From positions 62,001-126,000 of the forward strand of contig CAOKDX010000003.1 in the NCBI GenBank assembly GCA_948467395.1: a stretch of 64,000 nucleotides of DNA. Direction: 5' to 3'. A program made the translations under genes and the position numbers. The notes below the pieces were generated by a model, which did not search any database, had not been told where the DNA came from, and worked only from the letters and a program-made list of their open reading frames with translations. This DNA is from an uncultured Clostridia bacterium (GTDB lineage Bacteria > Bacillota > Clostridia > Lachnospirales > Lachnospiraceae). Of this stretch, positions 26,068-34,994 are shown piece after piece (the stretch's first letter is position 1; every line of letters starts with the position of its first letter).

Positions 26068-27510
26068 TTATGATTTTTTGGGAATAATGGCCGATACCAT
26101 CGTCCCCTGACCATAGACACTGTCGATTTCCAGCCCGAAAGCTGGTCCGTAATTTAACTGAAGCCTCTGGTTTACATTGGATAGTCCGAAACCCGATGGA
26201 TCGTCTGCGTCCAGCCGTTCTCCGTTGATCAGGCTCCGCACATGCGACAGCTTCTCCTCCGACATGCCGATGCCGTTATCCCTGACGCACAATATGATCC
26301 TGTCTTTCTCCTCTCTCCCGGAAATGCCGATATGTCCCATGCCCCGTTTATTCTTGATGCCATGATACAGGGCATTTTCCACCAGCGGCTGCAGGGTAAG
26401 CTTCAGGATCATGCAGGAGTACAGTCTCTGGGGAATCTGTATGTCAAAATCCAGAATATCCCGATAGCGGAACTGCTGGATCTGCAGATAACTCCGGATA
26501 TGCATCTCCTCCTCCTGCAGGGTGATATAATCCCGCCCCTTGCTGAGGGTTGTGCGGAAAAAATCCGACAGGGATGAAACCATCTGTACTACCTGGTCTT
26601 TCTCGCCTGCCTCTGCCAGCCAGATTATGCTGTCCAGCGTATTATAGAGAAAGTGCGGATTGATCTGTGCCTGAAGTACTTTCAGCTCCGTCTGCCGGAG
26701 ATTGATCTGCTCCACCCGGATATCCTCCACCAGCTGGCCGATCTTCTCCACCATCTGGTTAAAGCTGGTATTCAGAACAGCCATCTCGTCCACGCTGTCC
26801 TCCTGTGCCCGCACGGCAAAGTCACCGCTGGCTGCCTGCTTTGTCACTTCGGAAAGACGGCGGATCGGTTCCGTGATCCCTTTCATGATCTTCCGGCTGA
26901 ACAGGACCGCCCCTGCCAGAATTACCGTGAAAATGATGATACATGTCCGGAGCGCCGTGGATACATCGTCCCGGATCCCCTCCCGCAGCGTCTCAAGATG
27001 TGTGGTCTCCACATAGATAAATTCCTGGATCCTCTCCTGGATCAGGTCAGTGAGCACCCTTATATTCAGATCCAGGCGCTCCATATTCTTGTCATAGGTT
27101 CCGCTCACCAGAGCATCCGCCTCAATCTCCTCCACCCGGTCCTCCAGTGTATTCAGGCACTTGAGAATTCCGCTGATCTGACTTCTGGCATATTCCGAAT
27201 CCGTCAGATGATACAGAGTACGAAAATCCCTGCGCGCCTTATCGATCATAGTATGAGGCTGCTGTGTGCCCGTGAGTTCTTCTGCCCGCTCCATATTGAC
27301 GATAATGGTATACATAGTATAATCCATCGTCTCCTTGAAATGGATGCTGTATGTATTTGCCTTGGTAATATTGTCCGTAATGGCATTATAGCGGTCGGAA
27401 AACCGCCCCAGAAGGATCAGCAGATATAGGATCAGTATCGTGAGCGGCACAAGACAGACAAGGGTAAGTACATAGAGACGTTTCTGCAGGTGAGATCTTT
27501 TTTTCTTCAT
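26068..27510 (-). CDS. Sensor histidine kinase, YesM type
   Basis: The 480-residue kinase has an N-terminal membrane helix (about 12-35), an extracellular sensor of about 150 residues, a second helix (about 186-207) and a HAMP linker. The histidine-kinase core of the LytS/YesM kind has its phosphoacceptor in QINPHFLYNTLDSI (near residue 290). The ATP-binding part contains DNGIGM and GFGLSNVNQRL. It probably senses the sugar, directly or through the binding protein, and phosphorylates the regulator encoded 13 nt upstream. Confidence 0.92.
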   Translation of the reverse strand: MKKKRSHLQKRLYVLTLVCLVPLTILILYLLILLGRFSDRYNAITDNITKANTYSIHFKETMDYTMYTIIVNMERAEELTGTQQPHTMIDKARRDFRTLYHLTDSEYARSQISGILKCLNTLEDRVEEIEADALVSGTYDKNMERLDLNIRVLTDLIQERIQEFIYVETTHLETLREGIRDDVSTALRTCIIIFTVILAGAVLFSRKIMKGITEPIRRLSEVTKQAASGDFAVRAQEDSVDEMAVLNTSFNQMVEKIGQLVEDIRVEQINLRQTELKVLQAQINPHFLYNTLDSIIWLAEAGEKDQVVQMVSSLSDFFRTTLSKGRDYITLQEEEMHIRSYLQIQQFRYRDILDFDIQIPQRLYSCMILKLTLQPLVENALYHGIKNKRGMGHIGISGREEKDRIILCVRDNGIGMSEEKLSHVRSLINGERLDADDPSGFGLSNVNQRLQLNYGPAFGLEIDSVYGQGTMVSAIIPKKS

Positions 27511-27523
27511 GTCATTCTACTCC

Positions 27524-29134
27524 TTATACCTTCTGACGGAATTCTCCCGGCGTGCATTCCTGGGTTTTCTTAAACAGGGAACTAAAGTAATGGGCATCCT
27601 TATACCCTACCGCATAAGCAATCTCCGATGATTTCATGGCGGTGGTCCGGAGCAGCTCCTTCGCCCGCTCCATCCGGACGGACGTGAGATATTCAATAAA
27701 TGTCTGTCCTGCCTCCTGGCTGAATATACTGCTGAAATGATTGGGGCTGAGATTTACACTGGCCGCCACTGCATTCAGCGAAATGTCCTCATCCTCGAAA
27801 TGCCTCTGGATATAGTTCTTCGCCTCCTTCAGAAGGGAGTGGTATTTTTTCTGCGATACCGCCTCCCGAAGATCAATGGTGGCTTCCAGTATTTTCTTTA
27901 AATATTCACGGTTGGATTGGGCGGAGGAAAAGACCACCGTCATATCCTGAATATCCCCGCAGCGTTCCACCAGATCCTCTGCGCCGTAGCCCAGCCCCTC
28001 CAGCAACGCCACGGCGGCAAAATACATATCCATCACCACATACTGCCGGAATAGGAGGGATTCCATGTTCTTCTCCCCGAAGCCGGCGAAATACCCGTCC
28101 ACAAAACCAGCCACCTCGCTTTTCAGCCCGGTCTTAAGAAATCTCTCGGCCACCCTCCGGTCCAGCTTACCCACCTCCAGAGAGCGGAGATCCGGTTCCT
28201 CCTGCGAATGGGTCCGGTCCGGAAGATCCCCGCTGCGCATAATCTGGTCATCCTCCCTGAGATAGCGGTAGGCAAAGGCATGTCCCGCCTCCTCGTAACA
28301 TTTGTTCAGCTCACTGAGACGCCCCGCCGGCGTTCCAAGGCCGCCGAAATACTTTATCCCCTCAAAGCCGCTCAGGATATCCTTCAAAAGTCCGATAAAT
28401 TCCCTCTGCACCTCATCCAGATCCTTTTCTTCCTTCTCCATCAGTATAAACGCCCAGCCTTCCATCCCCAGCTCTACCATAAGGATTTCGGGGCAGGCGG
28501 CCGCTCTCTCCTTTATCTCACTGACCGCCCTGCCGTAGGTCTCCAGATATTCCTCCCTGTCATCCGCCGCAGATATCTGAAAGAGCAGGATATTATAACG
28601 GTTTGCCACCAGATCCAGTCCAAGCTCCCTTCCCTCCCCCAGAAGGGTGGAAACTGATTTTCTCCCCAGAACAAGTCCCCGGAAAAACTTCTGGCGTGCA
28701 ATCTGCAGGCTCTCCCGGCGCTCCTGGTCAAAGGTCTCCTGAAACTGCCGTTCCTCCACAACAAGTTCCCCCACCTTTTTCACCGCCTCCAGAAGCTTCG
28801 CACTGGCGATGGGCTTCAACAGGTAATCGGTGATTCCGATGCGGATCCCCTCTTTGGCATACTCAAATTCATCGTATCCGGTAAGAACGATGATCTTAAT
28901 CCCCGGCTGCTCCTGTTTGACCAGCCTGCTCAGCTCCAGACCGTCCATAAAAGGCATCTGGATATCTGTAATGAGAATATCGGGTCTGCTCTTCTGGATC
29001 AATGGATAAGCCAGCTCCCCATCACTGGCCTCCCCTACAAATTCAAACCCCTCTGCCTCCCAGTCTATATTTTTGCGAATCCCCTCTCTCATGATCACTT
29101 CATCTTCCACCAAAAAAACTTTAATCATTGCCAC
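27524..29134 (-). CDS. AraC-type response regulator, YesN type
   Basis: The 536-residue protein has an N-terminal receiver (about 1-125) with the phosphoacceptor D57 in ILITDIQMP. A long middle region of about 300 residues follows, and then two AraC helix-turn-helix motifs near the C-terminus (LNAVAASVNLSPNHFSSIF and SEIAYAVGYKDAHYFS). It works with the YesM-type kinase. The adjacent transporter operon is its most probable target. Confidence 0.92.
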   Translation of the reverse strand: MAMIKVFLVEDEVIMREGIRKNIDWEAEGFEFVGEASDGELAYPLIQKSRPDILITDIQMPFMDGLELSRLVKQEQPGIKIIVLTGYDEFEYAKEGIRIGITDYLLKPIASAKLLEAVKKVGELVVEERQFQETFDQERRESLQIARQKFFRGLVLGRKSVSTLLGEGRELGLDLVANRYNILLFQISAADDREEYLETYGRAVSEIKERAAACPEILMVELGMEGWAFILMEKEEKDLDEVQREFIGLLKDILSGFEGIKYFGGLGTPAGRLSELNKCYEEAGHAFAYRYLREDDQIMRSGDLPDRTHSQEEPDLRSLEVGKLDRRVAERFLKTGLKSEVAGFVDGYFAGFGEKNMESLLFRQYVVMDMYFAAVALLEGLGYGAEDLVERCGDIQDMTVVFSSAQSNREYLKKILEATIDLREAVSQKKYHSLLKEAKNYIQRHFEDEDISLNAVAASVNLSPNHFSSIFSQEAGQTFIEYLTSVRMERAKELLRTTAMKSSEIAYAVGYKDAHYFSSLFKKTQECTPGEFRQKV

Positions 29135-29220
29135 TCCTGCTTTCCTGTCCGGATCCTGGCCAGATCCTTTTTGTGAAATATTGAATCTATTATATCACTG
29201 GCGAAAGCAAAAATGAATCA

Positions 29221-30426
29221 TTATTTTGGAAAACTGACACAGATCACCGTCCCGATTCCCTCATCGCTCTCCAGGGAAATGACGGCATTGTGGACCTCCG
29301 CGATATGCTTAACAATGGCGAGACCGAGGCCGGTGCCTCCAGTCTTTCGGGAACGGCTTTTATCCACACGGTAGAATCTCTGAAACACATTTTTCTGATG
29401 CCTGGGGGAAATCCCAATCCCATCGTCCTGTACCACCAGCTGGCCGGATACGGTGATCCACACATGCCCGCCCTCTTTATTGTAACGAATGGCATTATCA
29501 CAGAGATTGTACAACAGCTCCTCCATCAGCCCCCTGTCTGCCTGAACGGGGAAGGAGGACCCCTTCAGAGAAAGAGAAACACCATGGCGGTCCGCCACTG
29601 GCTTCATCATATCGATGCATCCGGCTGCCATCTCATATAAGTCCACCGTTTCGAAGGAAAACCGCTCCTCTGCCGGATCGTCCAGCTCCGACAGCTGCAG
29701 GATATCATTGATCAGGGAGAGCAGCCTCTGGGCATTCTCATAAATCTGCCCCGCAAAATGTCTCCCCTCCTTCTTGGACGCCATCCCGTTGGCAATGAGC
29801 TCTGCATAACCGGAAATAGAGGTCAGAGGCGTTTTTAGTTCATGGCTGACATTGGCGGCAAACTCCTGCCGCAGCCGGGCATTCTGTAATGTTTTCTCAT
29901 GCTGCAGCCGGATCCTCTCAATACAGAGCATAAGAACGGCTGTCAGCACAACAGCGGTGAGCAGCGTGACCGGCAGGGTGCTCCGGTACACCTTCCAGAT
30001 GCTTCCCGCCTCCTTCGCAATGCGGATCACACTGCCGTCATCCGCTCTTCTGGCATAGAAAAATATGCTCTGTTCCATCGTCTGGGATTTCCTGATGCAG
30101 GACCCCTCCCCCTCCCGGAATGCCTGAAGGATCTCGGGCCTGTCCCCATGATTATTTAAACCGGTCTCCGCGGCATAACTGTCGTACAGCACGGATCCGT
30201 CCTCCGACACCCATGTGAGCCTCAGCCCATCTCCGGGCGACAGAATCCCCTTTGACCGCAGCTGTTCCAGAATATCCAGTTTGTCAAGATGTTCTGCAAC
30301 AGATGAGAGATCGCTGAAAATTTCTTTTTTAAATAGCTGATAGGATACGATCGTCGTAAGAAATACCGTAAGAAAGATAGATACCATAATAACAGGTATA
30401 ATATTCAGATTGTGCCTCCGGATCAT
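29221..30426 (-). CDS. Sensor histidine kinase, PhoR-like
   Basis: The 401-residue kinase has two membrane helices (about 9-31 and 150-170) around an extracellular domain of about 120 residues. The dimerisation domain contains H195 in FAANVSHELKTPLTS. The ATP-binding domain has NLCDNAIRYNKEGG, DDGIGI and GGTGLGLAIVKHI. There is no clear HAMP domain. Its start overlaps the response regulator stop by 4 nt, so the pair is co-translated. The PhoR/PhoB-like form suggests phosphate or envelope-stress sensing, but no target gene is adjacent. Confidence 0.92.
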   Translation of the reverse strand: MIRRHNLNIIPVIMVSIFLTVFLTTIVSYQLFKKEIFSDLSSVAEHLDKLDILEQLRSKGILSPGDGLRLTWVSEDGSVLYDSYAAETGLNNHGDRPEILQAFREGEGSCIRKSQTMEQSIFFYARRADDGSVIRIAKEAGSIWKVYRSTLPVTLLTAVVLTAVLMLCIERIRLQHEKTLQNARLRQEFAANVSHELKTPLTSISGYAELIANGMASKKEGRHFAGQIYENAQRLLSLINDILQLSELDDPAEERFSFETVDLYEMAAGCIDMMKPVADRHGVSLSLKGSSFPVQADRGLMEELLYNLCDNAIRYNKEGGHVWITVSGQLVVQDDGIGISPRHQKNVFQRFYRVDKSRSRKTGGTGLGLAIVKHIAEVHNAVISLESDEGIGTVICVSFPK

Positions 30427-31109
30427 TCTCGTTCTCCCTGTTCTGCCAGATACCCCACATTTCTCACTGTCTTTATATGATGTCCGGCAGCTCCTAATTT
30501 TTTGCGCAATGTCTTAATGTGTACGTCCAGTGTCCTGGACTCGCCGATAAAGTCTGTCCCCCAGATCCTCTCCATCAGAACATCCCTGGTCAGCACCCTG
30601 CCCATATTCTGCAGCAACAGGGATAAGAGCTCAAACTCCTTATATGTCAGCTCAACAGAGGTGCCCGATACGGTGCAGGAACGATTCTCCCGGTTCAGAA
30701 CAATTCCGGACAGGGACAGGCAGGATTCCCGCCTGTCCGGTTCTGTCCTCCTGAGAAGGGCCTTCACCCGGGAGATCAGCTCCATCACGCCGAAAGGCTT
30801 CGTGATATAATCATCGGCGCCGGAATCCAGCCCCTTCACCTTATCCATCTCCGATGTCTTTGCCGTCACCATAATTACCGGAAGCTCTCTTGTCTCCGGA
30901 TCAGAGCGCAGCTTTTTCAGAACGGTAATGCCGTCTTCGTCCGGAAGCATAATATCCAGCAGGACAAGATCCGGCTTCTGTTTTCTCATCTCCTTGAAAA
31001 AATCAGAGGCGCGCTCGAAACCCAATGTCACATATCCGCTGTTTTTCAGAGCGAATATTTCTATTTCGCGGATATCCGCATCATCCTCCACTACATAGAT
31101 GGAGCTCAT
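30423..31109 (-). CDS. OmpR/PhoB-type response regulator
   Basis: The 228-residue regulator has a receiver with D52 in LVLLDIMLPDEDG and a C-terminal winged helix (ELTYKEFELLSLLLQN and RTLDVHIKTLRKKLG). Its ATG overlaps the stop of the tautomerase gene (ATGA), and its own end overlaps the kinase start, giving a three-gene translationally coupled unit. Confidence 0.93.
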   Translation of the reverse strand: MSSIYVVEDDADIREIEIFALKNSGYVTLGFERASDFFKEMRKQKPDLVLLDIMLPDEDGITVLKKLRSDPETRELPVIMVTAKTSEMDKVKGLDSGADDYITKPFGVMELISRVKALLRRTEPDRRESCLSLSGIVLNRENRSCTVSGTSVELTYKEFELLSLLLQNMGRVLTRDVLMERIWGTDFIGESRTLDVHIKTLRKKLGAAGHHIKTVRNVGYLAEQGERE

Positions 31110-31450
31110 AGATTGCCCCCATTCCAGCCCCAGTCCGTGATCTCCTGATATGTCACATAGATATGATCCGCCGGGATCCCCAGCTCTTCCCCGTAGATAC
31201 GGCAGATCTCCTCCGTCATCTCATTGTAGATCCGGCTGTTAGCGCCGCCAAAGAGCTTTACCTCCACAAACGCCGCCCTCTCACACTTCTCCCCCCTGAA
31301 ATAAAGGGTGTACTCGTCCTCAAAGCCCACCATCAGCCAGTTCTCACTTTTGCCGGGAATCATTGATATGGTCTGTCCCAGCCTCTGTTTGATGATCTCC
31401 TCCTTCTCCGGCAGAATCTTATCTGTAACCTTTGAATTGATAAATGGCAT
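31106..31450 (-). CDS. MIF-like tautomerase family protein
   Basis: From the ATG preceded by AGGAGG the protein has 114 residues, the usual length of macrophage migration inhibitory factor relatives. After removal of the initiator it begins with proline (MPFINSKVT), the catalytic Pro-1 of the tautomerase superfamily. Further matches are the internal FVEVKLFGG block and the C-terminal WGWNG. The family interconverts keto and enol forms of phenylpyruvate-like compounds; bacterial roles are poorly known. The gene is co-translated with the downstream two-component genes. A longer frame to 31540 would bury the proline and has no ribosome site. Confidence 0.8.
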   Translation of the reverse strand: MPFINSKVTDKILPEKEEIIKQRLGQTISMIPGKSENWLMVGFEDEYTLYFRGEKCERAAFVEVKLFGGANSRIYNEMTEEICRIYGEELGIPADHIYVTYQEITDWGWNGGNL

Positions 31451-31512
31451 TTTCTTTCCCTCCTGATCCAGCCAGGCAGAACCCTTCCGAGCCCGCCGCC
31501 AGGCTTTATAAA

Positions 31513-32910
31513 TTATTTTGTCCGGCTGATTTTCAGCCATTTCTCACGATAGAGGCGTATCAGAAATATCGTGCCCCTAAAACACAGCTCCAGGCACATG
31601 GCGATCCAGACGCCGGACAGCCCGCAGCCCGCCACCAGCAGCAGCGCCAGTGGAATCCGCACAAACCAGATGCTGACAAAGTTCATCATACTGGGAATCA
31701 TCGTATCACCGGTTCCCCGCAGGGCGCCGGAAGCTACGATAGACGCCGCATAGAGCGGCTCCGCAAATACTTCGATCCGCAGGATGCGTATACCCAGCCG
31801 GCGGATCTCTGTCTCCGGGGTCAGCAGCGACATCATAAAGGGCGCCCCCGCAAACATGGCAGCACCGGTTAGTGCCATGATCCCCACGCCGATCCAAACC
31901 GCCATCCTGGCAAACCGCCTGGTCAGATCCTGCCGCCCCGCCCCGGCGCTCTGTCCCGTCAGCGCTGCCGCCGCCTCCGCAATGCCATAGCCCGGCATAT
32001 AACAGAGACTTTCTGCCGTGATGGCAAATGAGTTTGCCGCGATGGCCGCCGCTCCGAGAGGCGCTACGATACGGGTAGTGGCGATCATGGCACCACACAT
32101 CATGACATTTTCCAGACCGATGGGCAGTGCCAGACGAAGGGCCCGGCGGATGCAGTCCCCGCGGGGCCTCCAGCACTCTCCCCGCCGGATCCGGAATAGA
32201 TCGGAGCGAAAGAAAAGATATCCTGCCATCAGCACTGCCGTCACCAGCTGCGCCAGCGCCGTTCCCAGCGCGGCTCCCACAACTCCCAGTCCAAGCCCGG
32301 GTATATGGAATGCCATACCGGCTGCCGCCACCTCCCGCGACGGAAAGATCAATAGACCGTTAAATACCACATCCAGCAAACACATCAATATGTTCAGCAT
32401 TCCCGGTGTCCGCATATTCCCGCTGCTCTGCAGCATCCCCCCTGCCAGACGGTTGATCTGGACGATGGGCAGGGAGCAGGCAAAGATAAGGAAGTAGCGG
32501 GACGCATTGCTCCGCAGCTCCGGCGCGGCCCCCAGCCACACCGGCAGTCTCCCGGCGATCAGTATTCCACACAGCATAAGAAAAAGGCTGACGAGCAGCG
32601 CGGAAGAAAATGACTGACGCATCACACTCCTCGCCTTCTGGATGTCTCCGGCACCAATGCAGTGGGCCGTCTGTATGGAAAAGCCAGACGCCGTGGCACC
32701 GCATATACCGCCGAAGAGCCAGGCACTGGTGGATACCAGCCCAATGGAGGCAGACGCCTCAGCCCCCAGGCTCCCCACCATGGATGCATCGATATACTGC
32801 ATGACAATGGAGGAAATCTGGGCCAGTATCGCCGGTATGCTCAAAGTGCAGATCAGGCGGAACTGCTGCCTCGGGGTCAGCTCCTTGCCCTGGCGCAATT
32901 GTGTCAACAA
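31513..32910 (-). CDS. MATE family efflux transporter
   Basis: The 465-residue protein has twelve predicted membrane helices in two similar halves, with the family features GSLGAEASASIGLVSTS near the first helices and AGGMLQSSGNMRTPG. MATE proteins expel drugs or metabolites by sodium or proton antiport. The start appears to be TTG (32908-32910), with GAGG about 10 nt ahead and no in-frame ATG before the first helix. It precedes the tautomerase gene by 62 nt and may be in the same transcript. Confidence 0.88.
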   Translation of the reverse strand: MLTQLRQGKELTPRQQFRLICTLSIPAILAQISSIVMQYIDASMVGSLGAEASASIGLVSTSAWLFGGICGATASGFSIQTAHCIGAGDIQKARSVMRQSFSSALLVSLFLMLCGILIAGRLPVWLGAAPELRSNASRYFLIFACSLPIVQINRLAGGMLQSSGNMRTPGMLNILMCLLDVVFNGLLIFPSREVAAAGMAFHIPGLGLGVVGAALGTALAQLVTAVLMAGYLFFRSDLFRIRRGECWRPRGDCIRRALRLALPIGLENVMMCGAMIATTRIVAPLGAAAIAANSFAITAESLCYMPGYGIAEAAAALTGQSAGAGRQDLTRRFARMAVWIGVGIMALTGAAMFAGAPFMMSLLTPETEIRRLGIRILRIEVFAEPLYAASIVASGALRGTGDTMIPSMMNFVSIWFVRIPLALLLVAGCGLSGVWIAMCLELCFRGTIFLIRLYREKWLKISRTK

Positions 32911-33010
32911 TTTATGTCTACCTCATTTCCCTGAACTTTCTGCCCCCATTATATCGCAGGAAATGTGTTTTGACAATAACCTTTGCAGGGATTAATTCCC
33001 CTTCTTGCTA

Positions 33011-34201
33011 TCACACCAGCAGCTCCAAAACGGATTCCCCTATCGTCCCAGGCGGCATCTGTAATCCAAAATTATCTGCGACAGTAGCCCCCACTACGGC
33101 AAAGTTCATTCTATCCTCCAGTCTCCCGAAGCCTTTCATTGAGGGGGAGTATGCCAGAAATGGAACCCTCTCCCGGGTGTGGTCAGTTCCGGTATGGGTG
33201 GGATCGTTGCCATGATCCGCTGTGATCAGCAGCAGATCATCTTCCCTCAGAATCTGCAGAAGTTCTCCCAACCGGACGTCAAACCGTTCCAGCTCCTGTG
33301 CATAACCCACAGCATTGCGGCGGTGTCCCCACAGGGCATCGAAATCCACAAGATTTACATAACAGAGCCCCCGGAAATCTCTTTTGGCAATGTCGATGGT
33401 CTGCTCCATGCCGTGGACAGAGCTCTTTGATTTATTGGATTCGGTCAGCCCCTCGCCATCGAAAATATCATAGATCTTCCCCACAGAGATCACATCCAGC
33501 CCGGCTTCCTTCAGCACATTCAGGGCTGTCCTTCCATACGGCTTCAGGGCGTAGTCATGACGGTTGCTGGTCCTCTGAAACGTCCCCTTCCTTTTTCCCA
33601 CATAAGGCCGTGCGATCACCCGCCCTACCTTCCATTCCTCTCTCATGGTGAGCTCCCTGGCGATCTCGCAGCAGCGGTACAGCTCATCCAGCCCGAAAGT
33701 CTCCTCATTGCCACAGATCTGCATGACAGAATCTGCCGAGGTGTACACGATCATATGCCCCGTGGCAATTTCCTCCTCCGCCAGTTCTTCTAAAATCGCC
33801 GTTCCGCTGGCACTCTTATTTCCAATAATGGTACGTCCGGTGCGCCGGGAAAGTTCATCTATCAGCTCCTTTGGAAATCCATGCTCGGTAAATGTCTGGA
33901 ATGGAGTTGTGACACAAAGCCCCATCATCTCCCAATGCCCTGTCATGGTATCCTTTCCGGTGCTGGCCTCATTCAGCTTCATATAGTATCCCCATGGTTT
34001 TTCCACGGGTTCCACACACTGCATGGGGTGAAGATTTGCCATGCCAAGCTTCTGCAGATTGGGGATATCCATTCGCTCTACACTCCGGGAAATGTGCCCC
34101 AGAGTATCCGTCCCCTCATCCCCATAGGCAGACGCATCCTCCATGGCGCCCACTCCCAGAGAATCCATCACAATAGTAAAGATTCTTTTATACCGATTCA
34201 T
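33011..34201 (-). CDS. deoB: Phosphopentomutase
   Basis: The 396-residue enzyme interconverts ribose 1-phosphate or deoxyribose 1-phosphate with the 5-phosphates in nucleoside salvage. The alkaline-phosphatase-fold metal motifs are clear: [15 protein letters not shown] near the N-terminus, and [18 protein letters not shown] near the C-terminus. Length is normal. I start at the second in-frame ATG because GGAGG stands 7 nt before it. It is monocistronic here, next to an insertion-sequence relic rather than other deo genes. Confidence 0.95.
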   Translation of the reverse strand: MNRYKRIFTIVMDSLGVGAMEDASAYGDEGTDTLGHISRSVERMDIPNLQKLGMANLHPMQCVEPVEKPWGYYMKLNEASTGKDTMTGHWEMMGLCVTTPFQTFTEHGFPKELIDELSRRTGRTIIGNKSASGTAILEELAEEEIATGHMIVYTSADSVMQICGNEETFGLDELYRCCEIARELTMREEWKVGRVIARPYVGKRKGTFQRTSNRHDYALKPYGRTALNVLKEAGLDVISVGKIYDIFDGEGLTESNKSKSSVHGMEQTIDIAKRDFRGLCYVNLVDFDALWGHRRNAVGYAQELERFDVRLGELLQILREDDLLLITADHGNDPTHTGTDHTRERVPFLAYSPSMKGFGRLEDRMNFAVVGATVADNFGLQMPPGTIGESVLELLV

Positions 34202-34243
34202 ATTCATCCCTCCAAACTACGCCATTGATCTGCTATAACTATT

Positions 34244-34534
34244 TTAACCTAATTTTGAGAAAAGGGCAATAGGAGTATCCTCTTCTAAAATATCCCTCAT
34301 GTCCAGACGAAAACGGTGGATGGTTCTAAAATCCGATTTGTTGCCCCCGGCAATCCACATGAAATTGATATACGCAGGGCAGCCGCCCTCTTTATATCTG
34401 TCGTAGAGTGTTTTCGGCTCCAGACTGTCCACAACTGTATTTACGACCCTCACCAGATGATTTTCAGGAATGAGTTCTTCAAAAGACAGTGGTAATTGTA
34501 ACTGATTCATAGTATAATCCTTAAATGTAGGCAT
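34244..34534 (-). pseudogene. Internally deleted IS1182-family transposase
   Basis: The 96-codon frame starts like an IS1182 transposase (LPLSFEELIPENHLVRVVN and LYDRYKEGGCPAY). It then jumps directly to a later block (FMWIAGGNKSDFRTIHRFR), so the intervening 30 or so residues were deleted in frame. The catalytic core beyond is gone and the last residues are unrelated. It cannot encode an active transposase. Confidence 0.75.
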
Positions 34535-34561
34535 ACTTTATTATATCACATAATGAGATTG

Positions 34562-34594
34562 AAATAGAGAACGGCGTGATAACGTTCTCTATTT
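34562..34594. terminator. Perfect hairpin at the 5' end of the IS relic
   Basis: AAATAGAGAACG pairs perfectly with CGTTCTCTATTT around a 9-nt loop; on the plus strand a T tract follows. Such hairpins upstream of transposase genes block transcription entering the element. Confidence 0.55.
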
Positions 34595-34656
34595 TTTACA
34601 GAAAGAAAGAGGGTAATCCCTCCAGTCACTTTATGACTTTTGGGACACCCTCTATG

Positions 34657-34971
34657 TTATGAAAAAATATTCCACCCCCCATAATTTCCTGTGAGAAGTC
34701 CCATCATAGCCAGATTCTGATATGGATTCATCATCTGCATGATCGGTTCCATCGGGTCGGTATTCCTCTGTCTGCCTCTGCCGGCTGCGGCATCCGCCGG
34801 AGTTTTCCCGGTGATTTCCCTCTGGACCGACTGTTTCAGTCTCTCTTCAAAGCTATTCTGCCGGGCTGTATAATTCCCTGCTGACCTTCCGGCAGTTCCC
34901 CTCCCTGCATTCTGCCATCTCATAATGGAAGTAATATAATTCATCATCCCTAACATCTGCATATCCATCAT
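34657..34971 (-). CDS. Uncharacterised methionine-rich small protein
   Basis: I do not recognise this 104-residue protein. It starts with a methionine-rich helix (MMDMQMLGMMNYITS) and has a basic, glutamine-rich middle. It ends in a second methionine-rich segment (MEPIMQMMNPYQNLAMMG). No signal peptide or membrane anchor is clear. It lies 23 nt after the 352-residue gene and is the last gene of the first LytTR operon, with its stop codon a few bases from the IS end. Confidence 0.6.
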   Translation of the reverse strand: MMDMQMLGMMNYITSIMRWQNAGRGTAGRSAGNYTARQNSFEERLKQSVQREITGKTPADAAAGRGRQRNTDPMEPIMQMMNPYQNLAMMGLLTGNYGGWNIFS

Positions 34972-34994
34972 TTGCCATCACTCCTTCCTATTCT

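Larger units (their letters stand above)
34244..34650 (-). mobile_element. Relic of an IS1182-type insertion sequence
   Basis: An end sequence reading GGGTGTCCCAAAAGTCA on the minus strand (34634-34650) is typical of the inverted repeat of this IS group. It is followed by a hairpin and then a shortened transposase frame. The other end is missing, with the homology fading near 34244. The relic separates deoB from the uncharacterised genes of the first LytTR operon. Confidence 0.65.

Noticed and set aside
29150-29185. Terminator-like hairpin GGATC...GATCC followed by T residues on the plus strand
   Set aside because: The stem is only 5 bp and no plus-strand gene lies upstream, so there is nothing for it to terminate.
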